From Lachnospiraceae bacterium (GTDB taxonomy: Bacteria; Bacillota; Clostridia; Lachnospirales; Lachnospiraceae), in NCBI GenBank assembly GCA_022769625.1, contig JALEJP010000019.1, positions 114,980 through 178,979 on the forward strand: DNA of 64,000 bases, given 5' to 3'. This document shows, piece by piece, positions 49,224 to 57,948 of this stretch; position 1 is the stretch's first letter; each line of letters starts with the position of its first letter. Under the pieces are notes generated by a model. That model searched no databases and was not told the origin of the DNA. It saw only the letters and a list, made by a program, of their open reading frames with translations. The position numbers and the translations under genes were made by a program.

Positions 49224-51089
49224 TTATTTCGTTCTCAACGTACGCATGGAATTGAGTATGGCGATGACGGAAACACCCACATCGGCGAAGACAGCCTCCC
49301 ACATATTGGCAGCTCCAAATGCACCCAGAATCAAAACAAGTGCCTTTACACTCAGAGCAAATACAATATTCTGTTTTACAATTGACAATGTTTTCCGCGA
49401 AATGCGCACAATAGATGCAATTTTACGGATATCGTCATCCATCAGAACCACATCTGCCGCCTCGATTGCTGCATCAGAACCCATACTTCCCATAGCAATG
49501 CCAATATCTGCACGTGTGAGTACCGGTGCATCGTTGATTCCATCACCTGCGAAAGCCACTTTTTCTTTCCCGGTTCTGTGTTTCAGGAGACGCTCCACCT
49601 GGGTAACTTTATCCGCTGGCAGCAATTCGGCATGAACCTCATCGATACCAAGCTCTTTTGCCACGGCATCTGCCGCTTCCTTCCTGTCACCGGTCAGCAT
49701 AACACAGGTACGCACTCCTACCTGTTTCATACTGCGGATGGCCTCCTTTGCACCTTCCTTTATGGTATCCGAGATCACAATGGCTCCTGCAAATTCCCCT
49801 TCACAGGCAACATACACCACCGTTCCAATACTGTCACAAGGTTTCCAGGCAATATTCTCCCGCCTCATGAGTTTTTCATTTCCAATCAGCACCCTGCGCC
49901 CATCAACTTTTACACAGAGTCCATGGCCTGCGATTTCTTCTGCATCCTGAACCCGGTTCAGATCCAGAGTCCCTCCCCATGCTTCCCGAATGGATCCCGC
50001 AATCGGATGGTTGGAATACCCCTCCCCAAGTGCCGCCATTTCAAGCAGAGCTTCTTCTGACCTATGCACCGGGAACACACCGGTAACTTTAAATTCCCCT
50101 TTCGTCAACGTTCCGGTTTTATCAAATACAATCGTTGTCATCTGAGCCACCGCTTCCAGATAATTACTTCCCTTTACCAGAGCACCGATCCTGGAAGCCG
50201 CACCAATTCCTCCAAAAAATCCCATAGGAACGGAAATGACCAAAGCACAGGGGCAGGAAATCACCAGAAAAATACAGGCTCTCTGAATCCATTCTCCAAA
50301 TCCTCCACCAAACAGAAGCGGAGGCACCAGAGCCAGAATAACCGCTCCGATTGTGACCACCGGCGTGTAATACCTGGCAAACTTCGTGATAAAGTTCTCC
50401 ACCTTGGCTTTTTTGCTGCTGGCATTCTCCACAAGTTCCAGAATCCTTGACACTGTGGAATCGTCAAACTCCTTTGTGACACGAACCTTCAGTGTGCCGC
50501 TTCCATTTACACAGCCACTGAAAATCTCATCTCCGACCGAAGCTCTCCTTGGAACAGATTCACCGGTCAGCGCTGCCGTGTCGATCAAAGACTCACCCTC
50601 CGTCACAACACCATCTAACGGAATCCGCTCTCCCGGCTTTATTACAATCGTATCATCCACGCAGACATCATCCGGATCCACTTTCATAAGCTCTCCGTCC
50701 TGCTCTACGTTAGCATATTCCGGGCAGATATCCATCATTGCTGAAATCGACTGACGGGATTTGCCAACAGCATAGCTCTGAAACAGTTCCCCTACCTGAT
50801 AAAAAAGCATAACCGCAACCGCCTCAGAAAACTCCTGTACTCCAAAAGCGCCAATTGTGGCAAGCACCATCAGGAAGTTTTCATCAAATATCTGTCCGTT
50901 CCGGATATTGCGGATTGCCTTATAAAGAATATCATATCCGATTATCAGATACAGTGCCACATAGATGGCAAACAGGATCCAGATACTCCACCCGTCAAAA
51001 AGCCCGGTATGTTCTCCGGTCATCATCACTATCAATAAAACAAATGCCGAAAGAATGCGGACAAGCATCTTTTTCTGCTTTTCTGTCAT
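49224..51089 (-). CDS. Heavy-metal (Zn/Cd/Co-type) P1B ATPase
   Basis: ISCPCALVISVPMGF (CPC motif), DKTGTLTKGEF, GDGINDAPVLTRADIGIAMG. Confidence 0.93.
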   Translation of the reverse strand: MTEKQKKMLVRILSAFVLLIVMMTGEHTGLFDGWSIWILFAIYVALYLIIGYDILYKAIRNIRNGQIFDENFLMVLATIGAFGVQEFSEAVAVMLFYQVGELFQSYAVGKSRQSISAMMDICPEYANVEQDGELMKVDPDDVCVDDTIVIKPGERIPLDGVVTEGESLIDTAALTGESVPRRASVGDEIFSGCVNGSGTLKVRVTKEFDDSTVSRILELVENASSKKAKVENFITKFARYYTPVVTIGAVILALVPPLLFGGGFGEWIQRACIFLVISCPCALVISVPMGFFGGIGAASRIGALVKGSNYLEAVAQMTTIVFDKTGTLTKGEFKVTGVFPVHRSEEALLEMAALGEGYSNHPIAGSIREAWGGTLDLNRVQDAEEIAGHGLCVKVDGRRVLIGNEKLMRRENIAWKPCDSIGTVVYVACEGEFAGAIVISDTIKEGAKEAIRSMKQVGVRTCVMLTGDRKEAADAVAKELGIDEVHAELLPADKVTQVERLLKHRTGKEKVAFAGDGINDAPVLTRADIGIAMGSMGSDAAIEAADVVLMDDDIRKIASIVRISRKTLSIVKQNIVFALSVKALVLILGAFGAANMWEAVFADVGVSVIAILNSMRTLRTK

Positions 51090-51117
51090 CACCAAATCCT
51101 CCATTAAAAAGCTGTCA

Positions 51118-51336
51118 CTACATCATAATCCTGCAATCCGGCTCAACTTTTGCACAGACCTTTGCCACTTCTTTCATGATTTCATCGAACCGCTCATCAT
51201 CGGCATCAATCGTCATCTTCTGCATCATAAAGCTTACGCTTGCATCCTGTACACCTGGAATTTTCCGGATGGCTTCCTCCATCTTTGCTGCACAGTTCGC
51301 ACAGTCTAAATCCTGAAGTTTAAACTTTTTCTTCAT
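51118..51336 (-). CDS. Stand-alone HMA metal-binding domain protein
   Basis: KKKFKLQDLDCANCAAKMEEAIRKIPGVQDASVSF. Confidence 0.92.
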   Translation of the reverse strand: MKKKFKLQDLDCANCAAKMEEAIRKIPGVQDASVSFMMQKMTIDADDERFDEIMKEVAKVCAKVEPDCRIMM

Positions 51337-51372
51337 GTTGTCTCCTCTCTCCCGCCTGACACGCAGGTAAAA

Positions 51373-51732
51373 CTATTCTTCAATGTGTTCCCTTCCCTGG
51401 GCGATAATCGTTCTCACATGTCCGTCCGCCAGGGAATAAAATACAGATTTGCCTTCTCTTCTGCTTTTTACAAGTTTGGACTGTTTCAGGATACGCAGCT
51501 GATGGGAAATAGCAGACTGTGTCATATGAAGTGTCTCAGCCAGGTCACACACACAGACCTCAGCTTCAAACAGTACGAACAGAATCCGTATTCTGGTTGA
51601 ATCTCCAAAAACCTTAAAAAGCTCTGCCAGATCATAAAGCTCCTCCTCGGCCGGCATCGTTTTGTTTACAATATCCACCAAATCATCATGAACCTGGAAG
51701 CTGTCACAGCATTCCACATCATTTACGTTCAA
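51373..51732 (-). CDS. ArsR/SmtB (CadC-type) metal-responsive repressor, probable TTG start
   Basis: LNVNDVECCDSFQVHDDLVDIVNKTMPAEEELYDLAELFKVFGDSTRIRILFVLFEAEVCVCDLAETLHMTQSAISHQLRILKQ; RBS GAAGGTG before TTG; ORF-track ATG lies in the promoter/operator. Confidence 0.88.
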   Translation of the reverse strand: MNVNDVECCDSFQVHDDLVDIVNKTMPAEEELYDLAELFKVFGDSTRIRILFVLFEAEVCVCDLAETLHMTQSAISHQLRILKQSKLVKSRREGKSVFYSLADGHVRTIIAQGREHIEE

Positions 51733-51833
51733 GGTGTCACCTTCTTTCCTGTTTTTTATTTGAACATTTGAACGATTATTCATATGTTTATCATACTCCA
51801 ACTTTTTACCTCTGTCAATACAATTTTTCCTTA

Positions 51834-53780
51834 TCAGCCTTTTTCTTTAATTTCCGCTGTGCGGTAAGCATGGATCAGCTCTTTCAGTTCCGCAATTCTT
51901 TCTTTAATCCTTCTTCCATTGTCCGTGTCTCCCACAAGCTGCCTCTTCTGCCGGTATTCTACGGCTACCCGCTTTGATACAATATCTTTCTCAGCAAGTA
52001 TGGCTGCTTCCGCAGATTCAAAGGGCTCATGTGCGGTGAGCGTCAGACCATAGGAATTGTAGATCAGGGTATAGCCGGCAATTCCCGTTTCCTTGTGATA
52101 GGCCCGTGAGAAACCTCCGTCAATGATCAGCACCTTTCCACCGCACTTCACCGGACTTTCCCCTGATTTTTGGTGAATCGGCACATGCCCGTTGATAATA
52201 TGTACACCTTCCCCCTCCAGTCCGAACTGTTTTAAGATCATGTCTGCCGTCTCCGGCTCTTCAATCAGGCGATAATAGGCATTTTTTTCTTCCCGGCAGA
52301 TCTGTTTATTATCCGTAAAATACCGTTCAAAGGTGGTCATCTTATCTCGTCCGAACAAGGGAGAATCCGGTGCACACCAGAGATACCAGAGAATATTTTT
52401 CCCTTTTTCCTTTTCTTTAGAATCCAGGTTTACAAAGGCGCGCCTTACATAGCTCTCCAGCACATCATAGAGCTCCCTGCCCTGGTACCATTGCCCATAA
52501 AGATTCACTTTTCGAAGCGTCCCGTCCTCATTCATGGGAACACAGCCATGATAGAGCAGATTCCCGTTGTATACCCGGTATAAACTGCCCTGCTTCAGCA
52601 GGAAGTCCACATGCCTCTGCAGTTTATCACTGTTCTGGAAGGCACCGCATAGTTTTTCAATCACCAGCTTTTCCTGTACAGTAAGCTCATAAGGATTGTC
52701 CCGGTCTACCGTGGGAAGGCAGGTGTCAAGCAACGGATATTCTCCCCGGTCGATTTCCACTGTCTTTTTCTCATAGTTGATTTTCTCCAGAAGACATCTC
52801 TTTTCCATTCCGAATTCTGGGTTTTGCATAATAAGCTGACCCTCCAGCTTCAGCTGGATCATCGTGATTGCCTTGTGCATTTTTTTCTCAAGCATCTCCT
52901 GCCCTGAGGCTTCCTCCCTGGCATTTACTCCAAAACGCTCTACACTGTCATCGCTGTAGGTCTGAAGGGCGAAGGTGGCAAGGGGAAGCAGGTTGATTCC
53001 ATATCCGTCTTCCAGAATATCCAGATTTCCATAACGCAGGCAGATACGGATGACTGTAGCAACACAGGCCGGATGACCTGCCGCAGCTCCCATCCAGAGA
53101 ACATCATGGTTACCCCACTGAATATCCAGAGAATGATAATTCATCAGAGCGTCCAGAATCCTGTGCGGTCCAGGCCCACGGTCAAAAATATCACCGATAA
53201 TGTGCAGATGGTCGATAACCATTCGCTGTATCAGCTCTGCCATGGCAATGATGAAATTCTCCGCTCTTCCAATTTCCAGTATCGTCTGAACGATCGCTTC
53301 ATAGTAGGCCCCTTTGTCCAGAACCTCCGGTTTCTCTGTGATAAGCTCCTCGATTACATAGGCATAATCAGCCGGAAGGGCTTTTCGCACCTTGGAACGT
53401 GTGTATTTGGAGGAAACCGTTTTACAGATTTCGATCAATCGATAGAGGGTCACCTTGTACCAGTCTTCCGTATCCTTATGCTGCCGCTTAATCAGTTCCA
53501 GCTTCTCCTGTGGATAATAAATCAAAGTGGCAATGGAACGCTTTTCCTCATCTCCCAGTGTATGTCCGAACACGTCATCGATTTTTTTACGCACGGCACC
53601 GGAACCATTCCGCAGCACATGAGAAAATGCCTCATATTCTCCATGAATATCCGAAAGAAAATGCTCGGTGCCTTTTGGCAGGTTAATAATTGACTGCAGG
53701 TTAATGATTTCCGTGGATGCCTTCCCGATCGTGGGATAAAGCTCTGCAAGATATTCCAGATAATTTTTATTCTTTTCCAT
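51834..53780 (-). CDS. fbp: Class III fructose-1,6-bisphosphatase
   Basis: HFLSDIHGEYEAFSHVLRNGSGAVRKKI...GDIFDRGPGPHRILDALMNYHSLDIQWGNHDVLWMGAA. Confidence 0.95.
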   Translation of the reverse strand: MEKNKNYLEYLAELYPTIGKASTEIINLQSIINLPKGTEHFLSDIHGEYEAFSHVLRNGSGAVRKKIDDVFGHTLGDEEKRSIATLIYYPQEKLELIKRQHKDTEDWYKVTLYRLIEICKTVSSKYTRSKVRKALPADYAYVIEELITEKPEVLDKGAYYEAIVQTILEIGRAENFIIAMAELIQRMVIDHLHIIGDIFDRGPGPHRILDALMNYHSLDIQWGNHDVLWMGAAAGHPACVATVIRICLRYGNLDILEDGYGINLLPLATFALQTYSDDSVERFGVNAREEASGQEMLEKKMHKAITMIQLKLEGQLIMQNPEFGMEKRCLLEKINYEKKTVEIDRGEYPLLDTCLPTVDRDNPYELTVQEKLVIEKLCGAFQNSDKLQRHVDFLLKQGSLYRVYNGNLLYHGCVPMNEDGTLRKVNLYGQWYQGRELYDVLESYVRRAFVNLDSKEKEKGKNILWYLWCAPDSPLFGRDKMTTFERYFTDNKQICREEKNAYYRLIEEPETADMILKQFGLEGEGVHIINGHVPIHQKSGESPVKCGGKVLIIDGGFSRAYHKETGIAGYTLIYNSYGLTLTAHEPFESAEAAILAEKDIVSKRVAVEYRQKRQLVGDTDNGRRIKERIAELKELIHAYRTAEIKEKG

Positions 53781-53911
53781 AAACACTCCTTTTCCACCGC
53801 ATTTTCTGTCTGCGTCACAGTTCGATTCGAATTTTGCTCTTATTTTTTCTAAGTGTATCAAAATTCCACGATTCCTTCAATCCATTTTTTGCAAACGCTA
53901 TGGAGCTTTCC

Positions 53912-54005
53912 GGGAACTGCCGGACAAACGAAAACGGAGACGACAGTTCCCATTCTCATCCGGCCATATATTTTCTGCCGGATGAAACAGCACCTGTCGC
54001 CTCCG
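53912..54005 (-). other. Complex 3'-UTR/leader RNA structure between AGCS gene and fbp
   Basis: CGGAGGCGACAG / CTGTCGTCTCCG outer stem, CATCCGGC/GCCGGATG inner stem, mutually exclusive GGGAACTG/CAGTTCCC stem. Confidence 0.6.
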
Positions 54006-54042
54006 ATTACGTTTTTCTTTTGCTATAACTTAGACTGGAAAA

Positions 54043-55533
54043 TCAGTCACTTTCATTCAGTCCTTCTTCTGCCTCACGTTCCAGATCCGGGAATGCAGAC
54101 AGCATCGGTTTTTTATTCTTGCCCTTTATCTTTCTGTCCACATAGTTTTTCGTAATCTTTGCTACCAGCGGTGACAGAGCCAGGACACCAATCAGGTTCG
54201 GTATTGCCATAAGTCCGTTAAAGGTATCGGACAGATCCCATGCCAGATCCAGACTCATCGTTGCACCGAACAGAATAAATACGATAAAAATCACACGATA
54301 GATAATTGTTTTGGAAGAACCGAAAAGATACTCAAATGCTTTCGTTCCATAATGGCTCCATCCAAGAACCGTAGAGAATGCAAACAGCAGGATAGCCAGT
54401 GCGATAAATGCAGGGCCAACCTTTCCAAATGCCGTGGCAAATGCCTCTCCCACCAGCGCAGATCCTTCAGCACTGCTGATCACCTCGCCCGTTTCCAGAT
54501 TTACCAGACCGGAGGTCAGTACTACCAGCGCAGTCATCGTGCAGACTACGATCGTATCCGCAAACACTTCAAAGATTCCCCACATACCCTGGCGAACCGG
54601 CTCTTTTACGTTGGAGCTTGAGTGAACCATAACAGAAGAACCAAGACCTGCCTCATTGGAGAATACGCCGCGTTTCATCCCCCAGGTAACTGCCATTTTG
54701 ATTCCGGATCCAACAATACCGCCGCCGACTGCCTTCATGGCAAAGGCACCTTTGAAGATAGCAACAAAAGCCGCTCCAATCTGACCTGCATGTACAATAC
54801 ATACCACCAGGGCACCAATGATATACAGGATAGCCATAAACGGAACCAGTTTTTCCGTAACGGATGCAATACGTTTGATACCGCCCACAATAACGAGTGC
54901 GGCAAGAACCATCAGAACAATACCGGTGATCAGGGTTGGAATACCAAACGCCGCTTTCATGTTGCCTGCAATCGAGTTGATCTGACTCATATTACCGATT
55001 CCAAAAGAAGCCAGCAGGCAGAAAACAGAAAACAGAACAGCCAGCACGGCACCGACCTGCTTCATACCTTTTTTCGCGCCAAGGCCGTCACGCAGGTAAT
55101 ACATGGCACCTCCGCTCCATTCTCCCTTTTCATTCTTTCTGCGGAAATAAATACCAAGGACATTTTCTGAATAGTTCGTCATCATGCCAAAAAATGCCAC
55201 GATCCACATCCAGAAAATAGCACCCGGCCCACCAAACAGCAGTGCAGAAGCCACACCAACGATATTACCGGTACCAATGGTGGCAGCCAGCGCCGTACAC
55301 AGAGACTGGAACTGAGAAATCGAATGATCCTGAGCTCCTGTGTGTTTTGTGATATGGCGGTCCGTAAAGATACTTCCCAGTGTATGCTTCATCCAGTACC
55401 CGAAATGACTCAGCTGAAATACCTTTGTCAGCCCTGTCATCAAAATTCCGGTACCTACCAGAAGGACCAGCATCGGAATGCCCCAGACGAAACCATTGAC
55501 CGCTCCGTTCACCTTTGTAATCAAATCAATCAT
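54043..55533 (-). CDS. AGCS family alanine/glycine:cation symporter
   Basis: ATIGTGNIVGVASALLFGGPGAIFWMWIVAFFGM...SNEAGLGSSVMVHSSSNVKEPVRQGMWGIFEVFADT. Confidence 0.94.
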   Translation of the reverse strand: MIDLITKVNGAVNGFVWGIPMLVLLVGTGILMTGLTKVFQLSHFGYWMKHTLGSIFTDRHITKHTGAQDHSISQFQSLCTALAATIGTGNIVGVASALLFGGPGAIFWMWIVAFFGMMTNYSENVLGIYFRRKNEKGEWSGGAMYYLRDGLGAKKGMKQVGAVLAVLFSVFCLLASFGIGNMSQINSIAGNMKAAFGIPTLITGIVLMVLAALVIVGGIKRIASVTEKLVPFMAILYIIGALVVCIVHAGQIGAAFVAIFKGAFAMKAVGGGIVGSGIKMAVTWGMKRGVFSNEAGLGSSVMVHSSSNVKEPVRQGMWGIFEVFADTIVVCTMTALVVLTSGLVNLETGEVISSAEGSALVGEAFATAFGKVGPAFIALAILLFAFSTVLGWSHYGTKAFEYLFGSSKTIIYRVIFIVFILFGATMSLDLAWDLSDTFNGLMAIPNLIGVLALSPLVAKITKNYVDRKIKGKNKKPMLSAFPDLEREAEEGLNESD

Positions 55534-55708
55534 AATTTTTCTCCTCTCTTCCTGAACTTTCTGTCTATCCGTTCCAGACAGCAGCATAAGCTGGTTATAT
55601 CCCTGCATATGCAGACAGACGACTCCAATATACCAAACCTTTGTCTCTGCCGGATGAGCTGACACTTCCTGGTTATCCAGTGAATACTCCCTTGAAGAAC
55701 AAAAATGC

Positions 55709-55744
55709 GTTACACAGGAAATTTGAAGGAATATCCTGATGTAA
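55709..55744. repeat. Palindromic repeat copy B (degenerate)
   Basis: GTTACACAGGAAATTTGAAGGAATATCCTGATGTAA versus ATTACACAGGAAATTCGAAGGAATTTCCTGTGTAA at ~1.7 kb. Confidence 0.65.
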
Positions 55745-55745
55745 A

Positions 55746-55893
55746 AATAAAAAAACAGACGAGACTCTCATCTCATCTGTCATCTGCATTTCCATGTATA
55801 TGCCTATGCCTTACATTCCGAGTGCCTTCGCTCACACCATCGTAAGCGTACAAATCAAAGCTTTGCTTAATCTGAAGTACCTGTTCAATTTCT
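55746..55893 (-). ncRNA. Candidate structured RNA (leader attenuator or sRNA) upstream of AGCS symporter
   Basis: Promoter TTGACA-17-TACTTT (55900-55928), two hairpin domains, terminator ACAGATGAGA-N6-TCTCGTCTGT-TTTTTTT. Confidence 0.65.
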
Positions 55894-55997
55894 TTTACTA
55901 AAGTATCACAGCAAAAAAGGATTGTCAAGATTTTTTTGTATTTCCTGTGTATTTTTGTCCCATTTTGTTGTAAAATAGCAGTCAGGAAGTGATTTCA

Positions 55998-56678
55998 ATG
56001 AAAAATTTTTCGATTTGTACTTTTTCATTCCAACGCAGGAATCGCCTTTTCCTCCTGACCGGTTCTCTGCTTGCCGCAAGTGAGATCTGCAAGCAGCTTT
56101 ACCTGACCTTCCGGATCAACCATGGTTCCTATCTGTGGTGGAATTTTCCGTTTCAGCTCTGCAGCATTGCCATGTATATTCTTCTTGTGCTGCCCTGGGT
56201 CAAAAACAGGAAGATCCGCGGTATCCTGCTGCAGTTTCTGATGTGTTACAGTATGCTCGGGGGGATTGCAGCCTTCGCAGATACCAGCGGCATGCATTAT
56301 CCGGTTCTGTGGCTGACCATCCACTCCTATCTCTGGCATATTATCCTCATTTTCACCGGCATCTTTTCTGCCATGGTATACAAAAGGGAGGTTTACCCCG
56401 GAGGAAATCATTCCTTTTTCTTTGCCACCTGCCTGTATCTTCTCTGTTGTATCGCAGCAGAGTGGATCAATGCTGCCGTAAATCCCATCGGAGTGATCAA
56501 TCTGTTTTATATCAATCCCCATTACCAGATGACACAGGTTTTCTTCGGCAGCCTGGTACCCTATATCGGAAACCGGTCAGCAATCTGTGTTTACATTTCA
56601 GCAACGACAGCAGGTGCCGGTATCCTTCATATTTTATGGAATCTGCTGTCTCATCGCAGAATAATGTATGCCAGATAG
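55998..56678 (+). CDS. YwaF/TIGR02206-like integral membrane protein
   Basis: YLWWNFPFQLCSIAMYILLVLPWVKNRKIRGILLQFLMCYSMLGG; several TM helices. Confidence 0.7.
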   Translation: MKNFSICTFSFQRRNRLFLLTGSLLAASEICKQLYLTFRINHGSYLWWNFPFQLCSIAMYILLVLPWVKNRKIRGILLQFLMCYSMLGGIAAFADTSGMHYPVLWLTIHSYLWHIILIFTGIFSAMVYKREVYPGGNHSFFFATCLYLLCCIAAEWINAAVNPIGVINLFYINPHYQMTQVFFGSLVPYIGNRSAICVYISATTAGAGILHILWNLLSHRRIMYAR

Positions 56679-57601
56679 ACCGCATAGGCTGCTACCATGG
56701 CAATCCCCTCCCTTTTCTCCAGTTTCCGGAACCGAAGGGCAGGCAAAAATACTGCCAGACTCATAAGAATCAGAACGAAAGTATCAATCAGGGATTCCAT
56801 TTCCACATGAAGCGGTGAAATGGCAGATGCCGCTCCCAGAATCAACAGGATGTTAAAAATATTGGAACCAACCACATTGCCCAGTGCGATATCGCTTTCC
56901 TTCTTTGCCGCAGCAACCACGGAAGTCACAAGCTCCGGCAAAGAAGTCCCGATAGATACGATTGTCAGACCAACCAGTGTCTCACTCATTCCCCAGGCCA
57001 GTGCAATATCCGTAGCACTGTCCACCACGATCTTGCCTCCGACTACGATGCCGGCAAGTCCCACTGCAATATATAGCAGGCTCCTTCCCATTGACATGAT
57101 CGGATACTCCTCTTCTTCTCCGTCCTCCTGACGGCTGCGCATGGCTGCCCGTATCATCAGAAGCAGAAAGATCACAAAAATACCAAGTAAAATCAGTCCA
57201 TCCACTCTGCTCAGCATATTTTGTCCGGTACCGCTCAGAACCCGATCTGCTGCTAAAAACAACAGTACTGCTGCAGCCAGAATAGAAAGCGGAAAATCTC
57301 GTTTTAAAAGTGCAGCATCCATTTTCATGGGCTGCATAATTGCACTCAGTCCTGCAACAATCATCAGATTGAAAATATTGGAACCGATGACATTGCCAAG
57401 AGAAATACCATTCTGTTCCTGAACCGATGCTGTAATACTGACTGCAGCTTCCGGACAACTCGTTCCAAATGCCACAACCGTCAGACCGATGAGAATCGTC
57501 GGCACACGCAGATTTTTTGCAACCGACGAGCTTCCATCCACAAACACATCCGCTCCTTTCACCAGAAAGAAAAATCCCACGATCAAAAGCAGGTACATCA
57601 T
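56651..57601 (-). CDS. Calcium/sodium antiporter (CaCA family)
   Basis: Duplicated motifs VVAFGTSCPEAAVSI...GNVIGSNIFNLMIVAG and VSIGTSLPELVTSVVAAAKKESDIALGNVVGSNIFNILLILG. Confidence 0.93.
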   Translation of the reverse strand: MMYLLLIVGFFFLVKGADVFVDGSSSVAKNLRVPTILIGLTVVAFGTSCPEAAVSITASVQEQNGISLGNVIGSNIFNLMIVAGLSAIMQPMKMDAALLKRDFPLSILAAAVLLFLAADRVLSGTGQNMLSRVDGLILLGIFVIFLLLMIRAAMRSRQEDGEEEEYPIMSMGRSLLYIAVGLAGIVVGGKIVVDSATDIALAWGMSETLVGLTIVSIGTSLPELVTSVVAAAKKESDIALGNVVGSNIFNILLILGAASAISPLHVEMESLIDTFVLILMSLAVFLPALRFRKLEKREGIAMVAAYAVYLAYIILR

Positions 57602-57948
57602 TTTCTTATCCTCCCATATTTCATTCATTTCCGCAGATAATCGCTCTCCATTTGAGCAGATCCTGCAGACTTGGATCCTTTCCAGTATAATATGAATCTG
57701 CCACAAGAACAAGAGAAAATCTGACAAGCTGATCCTATCCTGTTTCTGTTCATTCACCACTTGTCCTCTATGTTAAAATCGGTAATAATGTCTCATATGC
57801 AGTCATGTTATATGTTCTGAAACGTAATATTTCTGAATTTAATGTAGAATTTCAACAAAAAAGGTTGTATCTTTCGCCATTATTCGATAAAATGAACTAA
57901 GATTGTCCATTCGGAGGAGAAAACAACAGAGGAAAGTGAGGTAATTTT

